From positions 32,513,645-32,577,644 of the forward strand of contig NC_088305.1 in NCBI RefSeq assembly GCF_032854445.1: a stretch of DNA of 64,000 bases. The letters are read 5' to 3'. A program made the translations under genes and the position numbers. This document shows, piece after piece, positions 31,701 through 44,976 of the stretch (position 1 is the stretch's first letter; every line of letters starts with the position of its first letter). Below the pieces are notes generated by a model. That model ran no database searches and was not told where the DNA came from. It saw only the letters and a list, made by a program, of their open reading frames with translations. This stretch comes from Liolophura sinensis (Eukaryota > Mollusca > Polyplacophora > Chitonida > Chitonidae).

Positions 31701-33046
31701 AAAAAGAGTCTGTCATTGTCCATATTTAGCTGAGTAATATGTGAATGATTCTGTACAATCAGTCCACGTAAAAAGCCAGGATGAGTGTTAATTATAAGTG
31801 TTAGGTACACATAAAGAAGTAATATATCTGAAAATTACCTAACGAATACAAAGAAAGTGAAAGGCCGATTTGTAAAAGAGCAACAATATTTACACCCAAA
31901 GCTAAAATTAACCATGCGGTTGTGTAGGATTTTCTAAAAGACGTAGGACAAGGTAAATGGATGTACTTAACATGAGGTGTCAAAACAGAGACGAAGGCAC
32001 ATAGTTCTTGCCGTGTGGGTGGATATAATGATAAGCTGTTGTGAGGTGAAAAGCGTGCACGCACTGTGGCTACGACACTGGGGTCACGAGAAGTGTCATG
32101 ACAATTCATAAACGTTCAGTCCGGTTTTCACTGTACAGAGTCTTTCAGTAAGAACTTGCAGAGCAAGCACGAAAGCAGCGTGCATGCAAACTAGTTTTAA
32201 CAAAGCGTGGTGTGCTATATTGAGGGAGCTGCGACAGTGAAAACAGTTTCAACACAGACTTTAACCCATGTTAGACTTACTCCCACGAAAGGTAAAAATC
32301 ACCAAAAAAAAAAAATTACAAAACCAAAAACAAAACAGCGCACACAATTGTTAGTGTGAGAATGCTTGCCGAAAGCTGTGCTCGCGGAGTAATATTGAAA
32401 ATACAACGGTTATACACGCGCAAATGCCTCCAAGTTTGTTCCATGTTCTACATGCTATGTGAGTCACATAGCACAAAAGAGCGTGTCCTACTTATATCTG
32501 GATGTAAACAACCATTGGCTTAGCGATACACTGGCTGTTTGTTACGGAGGAATGTAGTGTAGCCCCAGCGTACTTGCTGACCAAGACATAAAAAGGCTGA
32601 TGCAACTCCCTGTGAAATTTAAAAAGAAAGTGGCATGTACTTTCGCAAGAATACTAATCGAGTTAGTGGATATGAACATGTAGGGCGTTACGGCATGTGC
32701 CTGTAAGACGCTAGCTGGTCGCTGAAGTGGAGGTAAACAGCGGGCTTAAGGCATTTATGTACGGCTTGTTACGCATGTAGGACAGAACCAAATGCTGAGC
32801 AACTGGGAACACGAAGTTAGCAAAAGTTGTACGATTTGAACCGTGTGCCTGTAGTGCACCTGTAGTGCGCTGTAGTTTAAAAGATAGCCCAGCGAAGACT
32901 AACCCTGAGGTATATACATGCTTATTTATATACATATGCACAAGTGGACGGTTCTTCGTACTTGCTTGTGTGGTGTTGCACGTGTAGTAATCTGATGACA
33001 AACCAAGAAAAAAACCCACGAAGTAAGCGGTAAGTCTGATTCACAC
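31701..33046. other. Intergenic sequence upstream of the MFS gene
   Basis: No certain gene. The part next to the LINE may contain more of its 5' end (minus-strand open text near 31800-32110), but no motif proves it. The 5'UTR and promoter of the transporter should lie at the right. Confidence 0.35.
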
Positions 33047-36000
33047 ATGATGGCATCAAATACCATAAGTTTGACTCTGATTCGGAACAGAGTATCAGAA
33101 ACTGAGCAATCTGCCATTCCTATGACAGATTGCGCGAGAAAAGGATCTGCACTTAAGGCGGCTAATGATGGAACACCGATGTCATGTGCCGGTTCAGCCG
33201 GAGCTTCTGATTCCGGAGTGCATTCACCGATACCGAATGACCCAAGTGACAGCGTCATTGAAAAGAAGGGAACAGAGCTTGTACTGGTCGTGACAGGTGT
33301 GACAGGTGTGACAGGCATGACAACTGAACTGTGCGACAGCGCTTGTAGCGCTGCTGGAACTCACCCGTGTTCCCGTCCTAACGAGGTACCCCATGTGTCA
33401 CGGATTGCTGAAGATCTCGAAGGAAAGAAGTGTTGTCACGTGATGGGTTGCGACCAAGAACATTTTGAGAAGATCAAATACACAGCCTTTGTTTTTGTGG
33501 TCAACATTGCCTTGGTAAGCAGAATGTCACTGTAAAACCATTTGGTTGCAAAAAAGCGGAGTGAGCAAATGTTTTAAATGGGAAGAAATTTCCCATGATG
33601 AGTCATGGGTTATATCACTGTCATGGGTTATATCACTGAGTTATGGGTTATGTCACTGAGTCATGGGCTATATCACTGAGTTATAGGTTATATCACTGAG
33701 TTATGGGTTATGTCCCTGAGTCATGGGCTATATCACTGAGTCATGGGTTATGTCACTGAGTCATGGGCTATATCACTGAGTCAACTACATGGACACTTAC
33801 CTCTTTGTATAATTAACTTACTTATTTATTGTTCTGGTTCTCAATCGTCTTTACCTGGGTGATATAAAACGCTCTTTGAAGCAGTTACGCAGTCTCACTT
33901 TCGATGGAAACCACTTTTTTTCCAAAATGGCTTTCGTACACACTTCTTAGAGGTGTCGCTCTCTGCGCTCGTTTTACATTACTGCCACCACAAGACAAAC
34001 TTGACCTTTGCAACCTGTGCGCCTCCTGCAGGCTTGTTTAGGCTTTGCCTCATGACTGGTGTCCTCGCGCGGAACTATTTAATCAGTATTAAATGAATAA
34101 ATTGTCTCAAGACCATTTTGATGGTGAGAATACACGTGTATAAAGTATTATTAAAACAAAAGATGAGACGGAGATTTTCTTTTCTCTGACATGAATTCCT
34201 CCCTTATCACCGTGACCTTGAAAAAAACTTGTTAGTGGCGGCAGTGATGTAAAGCGAACGTGGAGAGCTGCGCATTGGCTACACATTCGTGAAAATGTTT
34301 GTTAGTAATTTGCTAAGGGCCTGCCTTTCACTCGTTGTACTCCGGTTTCCTTCACCAATGATAATCACCAATGGAAATTCTGGAGATTATCGGTAATCAG
34401 CAATGAGCTAAATAAATACTTCCCTCGCTCTCTTCAAATCTATGTTGGGGCGTGGTAGTAAGCGTACAAGCGCAGCACGATCCATCACCACCAATTCGAT
34501 CGCTGGGAGTTCAATGCCATACGTCGGAAAGTCTTACATTAACCTGCGAATGAGTGTGAGCTCCTCCGGGCTTTGCTTTGTTTCTGTCCACCATAATTCA
34601 GGCCGCCAATGTACGGGAGTGAAATATTTTTCGCACGGCTTAAAACACCAATCAAATAAATAAGTAAATAATTCAAATCCATGTTACACACACGATTTAC
34701 CTACGACAAAAATCGTTTATACTTTAGATCAAAGATTTCGATTTTCCTTAAAACCTCATCTCCATGCGATAGGAATCTATATTTCATTTCTATTTTCCCC
34801 GCAAATCTTAAACTTGTGACACCTGGAGATGTGTGTAACGTGTTGTATGAAAGCCAGCTATGACCATCAACGTTCCACCATAGTATAGCCTGATGATGAC
34901 TCAGGTTCGGATACAGATCGTTCTACTCCCGCTCCGTTTATTCACTGACATAGGAGGTTTATGATGGTTTAGAAGTTTACAAGGACGCGTTGCCATTACA
35001 ACTACCGGTATACATGTGTATATAACAAAGCAATTAAGGTTACTATGCATTGCATGAGGTAAAACATCTTTGATACTTTGTCTACATAATTTAATGATAT
35101 ATACAACCACAATTAACAATATTAGCTCACTGGTATGCCAAGAATAATTAACAGATTAACACACCTCTTGTTTATCAGCACACAAAGGTCAATAGTATAT
35201 GTACATTGTATTCGATTTCATAAAATGAAAGGTCCTTTAACCTGTCTGCAATATTCTTAAGCACAATTATTGCCGTACCCGGCCTTTAAGTACGTTTGGT
35301 GTATGAAATGTACTGAACTGCCCCACGTGTTCTCAGTGACTTCTGCTTAAAGCCGTATGTGACAGGGTGCCCGATCTGGCAGAGACACCGCCAATGTGCC
35401 GCAAGCACTCGTCCAATTCGTCGAGACTCATTCATCACGCGCAGTTCTGGGTTTACTGTTATGTTTGTAATCCTGTATCACAATAGTATCTACTTTTTGG
35501 TTCCGGTTGTCACAGCTAAACGTTCCGGGTAGGTTAAACTACCACACCCACAACGGCCTCTTAACTGCCGTCTCAGGCCTGGGGCACAGTACGACACCCT
35601 GTGTGGTAGCCAACATGAGCATATATTTATACTATATACATAACCTGAATTCTCGTCTAAATGTTATGCAGAGAGTCGTTTGTTTCCAATCGGTTTGCGT
35701 AAAGGGTACAAATTGTGTGAAATAGCGTTTGTCGTATTTCATTTCAGTAGTTGATTTCGAAGAGTTGATACGACAAATCGCAACCGAGAATGAGTTTTGA
35801 CTGCCTTATAAAACCTGAACTGTTGTATAATTATAAGTTAATTATGGTTACCTAAGCGTTACCGCAGCTATTAGATTTTAGTGACATAATTCAGTATACT
35901 GTCAGCCGAACAACAAAAGTACTAACAACACACCAAGGTCATCCTGACACGTAAGATAATATCTGAATATCAAACTGACTGTAAAAGACTTCAGCGTATA

Positions 36001-39000
36001 GAGTAATAAAGAAACGCTCTAGCCTATAGGGTAATACAGACTCCAGCCAATTGAGTAATAAAGACTCCAGCCTATAGAGTATTAACGACTCAAGCCTATA
36101 GAATAATAAAGACAGACTCCAGCACATAGAGTAATAAAGAAAGACTCCACCCTATAGAGTAATAAAGAAAGACTCCACCCTATAGAGCAATACTGACTTC
36201 AGCCTATAGAGTAATACAGACTCCAGCTCATATAGTAATACAGGCAGTTGACGTCAGAGGTAGTGTAGAACAATATTTCCAGCAAACACGATAAACAACC
36301 TGGAGTATGGAGTCAACTGCAGAATTTGTCAAATACGTTCTACTATTGGAAGCCATCGTAGCATCGTGATTAGGCTCGACAATGCCAGAAAGGAAATGAG
36401 AAAATGGTATACGAAACGATAAGTTGATATAAGGAAGCAAGGGCAAAGTAGCACGAAGGTGAACTGAAGTGATGGCACCAGTATAATTATTGATGGTACG
36501 ATGGTACGGTGGCACATCGTGTTATCGTTCCGAACTCTTGTGCCATCGTTTCGTACCATTCACGCTTTGCGTAGTGCGCATTAAAAAAATCTTTCGTGAA
36601 CGAAGCTGTGCATAATGACTTTTATTTCTTCCTTATAGTACACGTGCTTTCTCCAAATAGAGACGTTTTAAATTACCATATTGCGCCAGTAACATTCACT
36701 GCCGTCGTTTCGTGGCACCGTCGTGCGACACTGGGATGAATGGATAGTACGAAGATGGTCATAACCGGCTTGGCCCATATCAAAACGATTAAATTCCGCA
36801 CCAAATTTCTGAATTCATGTCCCTTGTATGTCTATTACAGGGAGGACTCTTCACCTTGACACCCACAGCTTTCCTGGACCTCTTACAGCAGACCGAGTCG
36901 AACGTTCAGCAAGGTTCTCTTATGTTTATCATTGGTTCGCTAGGATACACGCTTGGCTCACTCGTCAGTGGTCACCTATACGACAAACTCAACGTCAATG
37001 TTATCTTCAGCATTAGCGCCATACTGGCCGGATTCTTCATCATCTTCATACCGATGTCTAGCAGCTTGGCCGTGGTTATCTCCCTTCTCTGTCTCAGCAA
37101 GGTCTTCCAAGGAAGTCTTGATTCAGGTATCTGCTGCTTCACCTCCTGAAGACATTGCGTATATGGTTTTCTGTGGGATTTAACGTATCTTTCCGCATCA
37201 CGTTGTAGTCAGACACCTCATGATGTCTCATTGTAGAGCACCGAAGATGCTAGACATGGTGCCCCTCGGTATTCCTGATATCTACTCAGGAGAAGCCCCA
37301 AAGTAAACATCACCAAGATTACCATTGTTAAAAATATATATGTGTATGTACGTATTTATGTATGTATTTATGCTTGGAGTTTTACCCCGTACTTTACAAT
37401 TTTTCAGTCATGAGTCGACGAGGAGTCATTAGGTGTGTGTACATATACTGCGTCCTCATGTGACAGGGCCAACAAAGTGCTCTCGCCACTGCAGTATTTT
37501 GCCGAAAACAGCTGACATGATACCCCAACCAATCACATTGTATTACGTCGGGCCAATCACTAGTGTTTTCTTGCAGTAACCTCTCAGTGCTGAACACAAA
37601 GCGAGGCGGCAACCATATTATAGTCCTTGGTGTGACTCGACCCGAGTTTGCTTATGTGGCAAACCTTACCAGCCTCTCTTTCCGTTTAAGAGAAAGATTC
37701 TTTTATCAAAGAGTGGAATCAAGCCAGTCTAAAAACTTAGAATGGCTTTTACCATTACACGATGACATGTTTTCATATCTGCCTAGCAAGAGCTTCTGGG
37801 AGGCGAGCGCTAGTAAGCTGTTATGAAACTAATTGCCATATGTGGACCAAGCTATGGTATCAAAATAGTTGTCTTTAGGGTCTGTAAAACTGGCTCAAAA
37901 TAGTATGTCATAAACGCTGGATGTCAATCCGAGATAAAGAATGTGTTAAGAATGTTCATCTTCAGTGTGAGTAATTGCTTCAACCCGACAAAATGTCACA
38001 CACAGTAATTACCTAAATGCACTGCGGATTACGACAGTGAAATCATTATGTTATGACTCACTCTTCTCTTTGTGTAGCCAACCGCACATAGCATTACACA
38101 GAAGTCAGAATACAAAGTCCGTTTATATCTGGAAAGCATTCTCCGGAACCACGGCTAGATCCTCGCATAAGTCACGTGGTATTAGCCACTCCGTTATACA
38201 AACCAGTAAATAAGAATTTGTCTGAATTCTTCTCCTTCCGCCAGATGTTAAGAACATGTAATGACACATACCATTTGCAATGTTCATGCATCTGTCAACA
38301 TCCCATCCTTTTTGGTTTCAGGTAGTACTTTGTTGTGCGCAAGAATATGGGGTAATGCGGCGAATCCTTACCAGCAAGCTGTAACGTTCTTCTACGCACT
38401 GGGAGGAATTATTACGCCTTTCGCGATGGAGCCGTTCTTGTTTGTATCAAAAGAACCCCAGTTAGAAGCAAATCGATCCGGACACATCGCCTTGGGTACT
38501 TTTGTCATGGGCTGGAGCGACAGGAACGACAGTGCGATCGGAAAGTCCAGCCAAAGTCTTGCAATCCAATCAAACTCCAATTTATTCCTACCTTTCATTA
38601 TTTTTGGTACCTTTAGCGTGTTAACATCAATGCCTTTCGTCCTGAAGGTCTTCTGTGAGAAGGTCGTATGCAAACGCGATATATCTACGGGGTCTCCAGG
38701 AAGCAAGTCACGGTCGTCAGGCATTTCCGGGAAGCTAGTCGTCTTTACACTGATCCTGATCGGTGCATTTTTCATGGCTTACGGATACCTATGGGGTCTT
38801 GGTGAATATTCTATGCCATTTACCGTGGACTATCTGGGCTGGAGCAAGAAAGAGGGAACGCAGCTTAACTCAGTCACATGGAGCGCTCTGGCTGCTGGTT
38901 GTTTCGTTGGTATCTTCGTGGCTCGCTGTCTCCGGCCATCCTACATGATTCTTGTCACTCTGACCCCAATTACGTTAGGCCTTCTCGCTCTCCTCCTGGC

Positions 39001-39367
39001 TGCTCGCAGTTCGGGACAGGTCGTTTGGATCGCTTATATCTTTATCTTCGCCGGAGCGGGATCGCTGCATCCGGCCGCTGTTTCCTGGGTGGATCAGAGA
39101 CTGATCCGAGTAAATGGCAAAATCTGTAGCCTCTTCGTCGTGACCATGTCTTTAGGGGACGTGACAAACAACCTTCTTCTGGGCTACCTCTTCCAGAACG
39201 ACTCTCCGATGTGGTACGTTTATCTCACCTTCGGCAGCTCTGTGTTCCAATGGATGGTGTTACTCGGTTTGTACAGCACGAAGTTTGTCAAACGCGGACA
39301 GTTTGCCCTCAAAGATGCACGATCAGAACAGGCAGATGTTGCTAGCGTTCCTATCCCCCAAGATTAG
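33047..39367 (+). CDS. MFS transporter of the MFSD4 / sodium-dependent glucose transporter 1 group
   Basis: Three exons join in frame: 33047-33514 (donor TTG|GTAAGC), 36841-37126 (acceptor tctattacag, donor ATTCAG|GTATCT) and 38322-39367, for 599 aa ending in TAG. The loop 'GSLGYTLGSLVSGHLYDKL' is the MFS motif A between the second and third membrane helices, and the segments 'LDSGSTLLCARIWG' and 'QQAVTFFYALGGIITPF' match the MFSD4/NaGLT1 layout. Roughly 11-12 hydrophobic helices follow residue ~145; the last is about 'VFQWMVLLGLYS'. The ~140-residue N-terminal extension is polar, contains a small TGVTGVTGMT repeat and is longer than usual, so a later start is possible. It is probably a plasma-membrane solute carrier; the substrate cannot be read from sequence. 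Intron 1 holds a SINE and two small arrays; intron 2 holds one SINE. Confidence 0.85.
33597..33785. repeat. 20-bp repeat, about ten copies
   Basis: Tandem 'gagtcatgggctatatcact' with 'gagttatgggttatgtcact' variants in intron 1 of the MFS gene, shortly after the donor at 33515. It is not derived from the exon edge. Confidence 0.92.
34524..34671 (+). mobile_element. SINE, 5'-truncated
   Basis: Contains 'aacctgcgaatgagtgtgag', 'aattcaggccgccaatg', 'gtgaaatatttttcgcacgg' and 'aaaacaccaatcaaataaat'. In MFS intron 1. Confidence 0.78.
35985..36245. repeat. 24-bp repeat, about ten copies
   Basis: Degenerate tandem units of 'cctatagagtaataaagact' plus 'ccag'. In MFS intron 1, about 0.6 kb before exon 2. 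Confidence 0.88.
37371..37655 (-). mobile_element. SINE of the second family, diverged
   Basis: The left edge 'tgcttggagttttaccccg' and 'acaatttttcagtcatgag', and the right part 'ctgaacacaaagcgaggcgg' and 'ggtgtgactcgacccgag', align with the copy at 48714-49077 in the same orientation. In MFS intron 2. Confidence 0.75.
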
Positions 39368-39555
39368 ATGATGTGTATTCATGTATCTTTCGGTGCTGTC
39401 CACAAAATGCTTTCCACTTTCGTGCTAATATAAAAGACTAAGGCATGGACAGCGAAGACAGTGCTGTATATGTCGCTGGCAAATGACCATATGTACTAGA
39501 GGAGTGTATAAGGTACTAATTTTTAAGCATATGAATTAATAGTCGTAATATAATT

Positions 39556-39722
39556 ATTTGTTTATTTGATTGGTGTACTCAAGAATATATCTCTTATACG
39601 ACGGCTGTCAAAACGTTATATATGGTGAGCGGAAAGTGGAAAAAAAGTCCGGGGAAAACCCATGGCCATCCCTTGGACTTGAACTCGGAGCGACCCCATT
39701 GGTGAGGGGCTCCTGGTTTATA
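39556..39722 (-). mobile_element. SINE, minus strand, internally rearranged
   Basis: 'ttatttgattggtgtactca', 'agaatatatctcttatacga' and 'gggaaaacccatggccat' are the complement of the main SINE 3' half. It extends through 'gaactcggagcgaccccat' towards a degraded head. Just downstream of the MFS stop. Confidence 0.75.
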
Positions 39723-39739
39723 CCTCTGCCCCAGTAGAA

Positions 39740-39865
39740 ACAAACCCCTTTTCTAGTAAATTGACAAGAAGCCGGATTTCATCGCTAATACATGTGACTA
39801 TTTGCCAACTATCATACTGTCTCGCTGAATTACGGTTGGATTTTAACTGTTTGTGTAAATGCTTA
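39740..39865 (+). repeat. Dispersed repeat, copy 1
   Basis: 'agtaaattgacaagaagccg' and 'gactatttgccaactatcat' followed by 'actgtctcgctg'. It belongs to an unnamed family with at least seven copies in the window. Confidence 0.65.
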
Positions 39866-40219
39866 AAAACAGCCACTTACACGCCCTCTGCCACCATGGG
39901 TGACACAAAAAATCTCAGATAAATACAGTGCAGTGATGTTAATAGCTATTTATTAGATGTAACTGGCCTAGACAGTTTTTAATGTTAAGACAAAGCTTTG
40001 TCCTGAACAGTTCAGGAAAACGGGGCTTTCCTTGTACTCAACTCGACCTCGATCGCGGAACGTCTTTTTCTGTATTTGACGGAATCAACCCAGACTGAGG
40101 GACATACCTTAATCATGCACCAGGAGTTGAAGATTACTTCGAAGTTTGTGCCCCCTTTTTAACAGATCTGAAAACTTACGGCTTGTTCAGTATTTTCAGC
40201 AAAGTTGATAGACAAGTTA

Positions 40220-40365
40220 TTGCCTTTCGTTACGATATAATTGAAAGACGTACAGCAATGAGAGTAAGGCCAGAACAACGACAGAGTAGAAATTGGCAAA
40301 TGTTCACACGTAACCGATGAAATACGGCCTCTTGCCAATTTACCTAGGTCAGGGTTTTATTATAG
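40220..40365 (-). repeat. Dispersed repeat, copy 2
   Basis: On the minus strand: 'ggtaaattggcaagaggccg', 'tatttcatcggttacgtgtg', 'ctctgtcgttgttctggcc' and 'attgctgtacgtctttcaat'. The best preserved copy together with the one at 41995-42118. Confidence 0.75.
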
Positions 40366-41994
40366 CTGCTCATGTAATTGCATAAATAGTAGCGATTGGC
40401 TTAATAGAATTAGGTAAAACAAATATGCAGTGATATTAATTGCAATTTATTAAACGTCACAGGTCCAGAATTACTAAGTGCTGTGTTGTCATCACATTTA
40501 AAGTACAAGACATCATCTGGCCAAAACATATTGCAATCGAAAACAGGATTTTGAAGTTTTCCATAAAGGAACATATTTTGTCATTTTAATGAGATTTCAC
40601 CGAATAACATGTAGAACAAAATGTCAATACTGCACAAATGGCTGGTGTGAATTGCGGCAGACATCTTGAGAATTTTATCCAACCAGACACGTTGCTATCA
40701 GATTGCGCGGTTTAATGTGTGACGCAGCCTTTACCCATTCACTCCATGAAGTGACATATGAAAACACAGAAATACTGCATAAGACATCATTTTAAGATCG
40801 TTTACAACGATTTAGTTACGTGTAACCGAGAGGCCATTTCGCATTGTGTTGTGGGAAAGGTTTGTATCATTTGCAGGCCACCACAGACGTAAAATTAGAT
40901 GATTTACATGCCATGTAACATTCAACGACGGTGTCAGACAGTAGCATACAGTCTCGGCCTAAACCGTAGTAGATCCGTTGTAGATCTGTAGATCCAAGGT
41001 CTACTTAGACACGCTGTTCAAATTATACAAATATATTTTTTGTCGTTCATGTCATCGTTTAATTTGAAGTTTTTAAATAACAAATATTTGAGTGAAAAAA
41101 TTATCAAGGATGCCCAAAGTTTGTAGGAATGAGAAGACGGCATGTCACCGAACAATGCTTAAAATTAGTTATATCGTGTGATATTTTTCTGTGTCTTTTT
41201 CTCTGATCTTATGAGAATTGCTTCTTTCTTGCATACCAGGGACAATTTTTTTGTTTTCTTTAATGAAATACAGTAAAATTCTTTAAACCCCGTGTTCAAA
41301 CCCAGGTGATTTTTCTGACTTCCACGATAACTGGGTCAGTACTTCTCTCATCTTTGAAGCCACCACCACAAAACTGAAGCATAAAATTCAGGGACAGTTG
41401 AATGCTTAGATCAGCCTCGGTGGTACTTTTATTTACTTCCATATGTTTCAGAACTGAGCATGAATGTAGCTGCACAACAATCCCATTGTTATTTTAATAC
41501 TATTTCGTACAAATTTATTTAGTGAAATAATTTGTTTAATTTGTAAATATTTAGTGATCAAGATCAACAGCACATCCCCTCCGGAAGCTACGACCTGAAA
41601 CAGGAATAATCCGTCCGTGTATCTGCAGGCGTAAACTGTAAATGATGTAGCAGGCTTTCTGTATCAACAGTTCAAGCAGTGGAAGAAATACCCTCTTAGT
41701 ATGTCTAGTTATCGAGAAAGCTATTTATCACTTCAACCTTCATCGCCGAAGTTCACAGCTTTTACCTAACCTACGATACAAACGGAAAAAAACTTCGACA
41801 CTAGAGAGCTAGAGTAAACGTGACGTCACCTTGCTGTCGGAAAATGGTGACGCGCTGAAAATTCAGGTACCTTGAAAGGCAGTCTTTCAGCGAACATAAA
41901 CATTGGTCAGGTGCTGTCTTTCACTTCAACATACAATCACATTAGGCCTCGGGGATGCTTTATCCACCAGCAGAATCCCGGTTTATGCATGAAT
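40366..41994. other. Non-coding sequence without recognised features
   Basis: AT-rich sequence between two copies of the dispersed repeat. No exon-like frames, tandem arrays or transposon ends are apparent. Confidence 0.4.
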
Positions 41995-42118
41995 ACAATA
42001 TAATTAAAAGACGTACAGCAGTGAGTAAGACCAGACCAGCGACGAAAGTGTGATAGCTTGTAAATGGTCACACGTAACCGGTGAAATACGGCCTCTTGTC
42101 AATTGACCTCAGTCAGGC
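41995..42118 (-). repeat. Dispersed repeat, copy 3
   Basis: On the minus strand: 'caattgacaagaggccgtat', 'ttcaccggttacgtgtgacc', 'tatcacactttcgtcgctgg' and 'actgctgtacgtctttta'. It contains the closest match to the 45-bp minisatellite at 57951-60420. Confidence 0.75.
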
Positions 42119-42318
42119 TTTCGTGTAAATGCATAAATAGTATCAATTTACACGCCCCCTATTACCAGGTAAGCGTCATCTCAGTATGTGCCAGCTTCTT
42201 AAAGAGAACGTGCATCGGTCAAGCAGTTCTAGAGGTCGACAGTAGCCATACCGACTCATGAAAATGAATCATAACGGTCCTCCTACAGACCTAAAGGCAA
42301 TCTGTAAGTATGAAGTGA

Positions 42319-42500
42319 GGGGGGCGGGGGGGGGGGGGGGTGCTAATTCTTTGTCCTTGCCTGAACCCTCAGCTCGTGTGTAAGAGCCATTGAAAAGCAA
42401 GCTTCATTAACCACTGCCAAGGGCTATCTGCGGTTTCCGAACACCCTATTGCTGGTAACCGACGCATAAGTGAACTATTTTTGAGTACGGTCAAATATAA
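42319..42500 (+). other. G-run and SINE remnant
   Basis: A nearly pure G tract spans 42319-42340. Further right, 'cataagtgaactatttttga' with 'gtacgg' (42465-42490) is a decayed SINE tail. Confidence 0.5.
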
Positions 42501-43164
42501 TACATGCTAAATATGCATAATAGGAAGCCATATTTAGAAAGGTATTTACATTTACTATATATATGTAGGCACCTGTACCATAGAAACTATGGAAAGGTAT
42601 TAAAATATCCAAAATAATTATAGTCCAAGGTCGTGTTGACCAAAGAATTTGACCAAATGTCTTTCATTGGTCAATGAGTGGGTATCAACATAGATGATAG
42701 GAAAATGTGGAAACTTCCTTTTACCTTCATTTTAACCATTTTTTTACGTTTCTGTTTCATTTATTTCTTCATTTCTATATGTAAATTGCAATGTAGGATA
42801 AATCAAGTTTTGTTTCATTTTTTAATTATATGCACATATACAAATAAGGAGCAGGTATTTTTTTATTTCTTGAGGGAGCTGGTCGTGTTTGAGCGCTTTA
42901 AGTGCTTGATTTTCAGTTTTCAGAGCACATACGGTTGTTTCAATACTAACGCGGTGTCAAGGGTTTGGACCCGCTTTCACCGCTCGTGGCGCCGTGGTGC
43001 GTTAATGGCAAATAGCTCTCTAATGGCTCTTTGCACAGACTGATGTTCGTTACAAAACAGCTTGTCTTCCACCAATATGGTATTTTTATCTGTAATCCAA
43101 ATAACAGTGCTTTACCTCAGTCATTCCGTTTTGCTTCATCAATAAAACTGGCCTTCATAGTGTT

Positions 43165-43752
43165 TTGAGTGTGTACATGTATAATATATTTTCTGCAGTG
43201 TGTACATATATAACATTTATCCTGCAGAGTATACAAACATTCTGCAGTGTACATATTATATAATATATATTCCGCAGAGTGTACATATGAAACATATACT
43301 CCGCAGAGTGTACATATATAATATATACTCTGCAGAGTGTACATATATAACATACATCCTGCAGAGTGTACATATATAATATATACTCTGCAGAGTGTAC
43401 ATATATAATATATACTCTGCAGAGTGTACATATATAACATACATCCTGCAGAGTGTACATATTTAATATACATCCTGAAGAGTGTACATATATAACATAC
43501 ATTCTGCAGACAGTGCATATATAATATACATTCTGCAGAGTGTACATATACAATATACTTTCTAAAAGGGTACATATGTAATATACAATCTGCAGAGTGT
43601 ACGTGTATAATATACATGCTGCAGAGTGTACATATATAATGTATATGCAGAGGGTATATATGTTATATACACTCTGCTGAGTGTACATATATAATATACA
43701 CCCTACAGAGTTTACATATATAATATACATTCTGCAGAGAATACATATATAA
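43165..43752. repeat. 29-bp minisatellite, segment 1
   Basis: Tandem 'tctgcagagtgtacatatat' plus 'aatatatac', period 29 bp, about 20 units. Further pieces at 44806-44975, 45283-46024, 47072-47104 and 48669-48682 show that a single array was split by later insertions. Frames with a YIICTLC-like period result from the repeat and are not genes. Confidence 0.93.
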
Positions 43753-43754
43753 TA

Positions 43755-44803
43755 AACTGACGGCCAAAAGAAGCTTCACAAAAAGTTCAAATCAATTTAT
43801 TTTGCCAAAGCAAAAAACAAGATAACTGATGTTTAATATATTGAAAAGACGAATGCATTTAGATATTGAAAGTCTTCAGTAAGAACGGACAAACTAGCCC
43901 TCAAATCATTTTACAAGTGAACAAACAGAGCAGGGGTAGAAAAATAGCTATTCCATCTTGGTTAACAATGGGCAGAGTAAACAAAAAGTTGAATATTTTT
44001 TAAATCAGTCAATATCAAAACCAATCAGTATCGAATGTGAAAAAGTCAGTCGTCTGATGAGATGACGTTGGATTCGTTGCCATTCATTTTGGAGAGCTAA
44101 TGTCAGGTGTGGCCGTTGTCTTACTCCACAACCCATGATACTCCAAAGGTGTTCTATGGGGGACATATTTGGGGAAAGTGCATGCCGCGGCAAGACGTTG
44201 ACGTCGAGCTGTATGGGTCTGGCGTTGTGATGCTGGTACAGGACACCAAGTGGTTGCTCTTGAAGGAATGGCAGGACAAAAGGACGTAGAATATCATCCG
44301 CGTAACTTTGAGCAGTTATGTTCCCATAGATGATGACCAGTGGTGCCCGTTCCTCTCCACAAATCCCACTCCACACCATGATGTAGCCATTTGTTCACCT
44401 CTTCGACGGTAATATCGCTGTCTGCCATCGGCCAGAAACAGGCAGAAACGGCTTTCATACGTGAAAAAACACGTTGGCAATCACATCGCTGCGTACGGCG
44501 TAGAATTCGAGCCCATCGCAACCTCTGGCGACGATGTTCGGCTGTCAACAACTGCCCTCTAAAGGGTCGATAGAACCTAATTCCGTGAGCCATGAGTCTC
44601 CTGGACACGGTCTGCTGACTGACCCAGTGACCTAAGGCATGGATTGGCGATGACGTCATTGTCAGGAAGCGGTTCCTCAAGTTTGGTACACAGGTGCCTG
44701 TCTTCTCTGGGCGTAGTTTTCCTACAATAATTTGATATTAATTTGCTGAAAAGGCTGGTTAAATTTAACTCACGGAGTCGTAAAGTTTCTTTGGCCGTCA
44801 GTT
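43755..44803 (-). mobile_element. Tc1-like transposon A, internally deleted, inserted in the 29-bp array
   Basis: Inverted ends 'aactgacggccaaaagaagc' at 43755 and the complement of 'ctttggccgtcagtt' ending at 44803, flanked by TA. Minus-strand transposase text includes 'QQTVSRRLMAHGIRFYRP', 'WARILRRTQRCD', 'MVWSGICGEERAPLVII' and 'SPNMSPIEHLWS'. The helix-turn-helix half before 'KTTPREDRHL' is missing, and frames shift between about 44380 and 44290 and again near 44650. About 1.05 kb, non-autonomous. Confidence 0.87.
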
Positions 44804-44805
44804 TA

Positions 44806-44975
44806 TATATTTTGCGGGATGGACATAAATAAGATACATTTTTCAGAGTGTACATGTATAAGATACATTCTACTGAGTCTACATATATAATATACATTCT
44901 GTAGAGAGTAGAAATACAATATATGCACAGTGTACATATAAAATATATACTCTGCAAAGCGTACATATATAATAT
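44806..44975. repeat. 29-bp minisatellite, segment 2
   Basis: Units such as 'agagtgtacatgtataagat' and 'tctgcaaagcgtacatatat', continuing the array beyond transposon A. Confidence 0.88.
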
Positions 44976-44976
44976 A

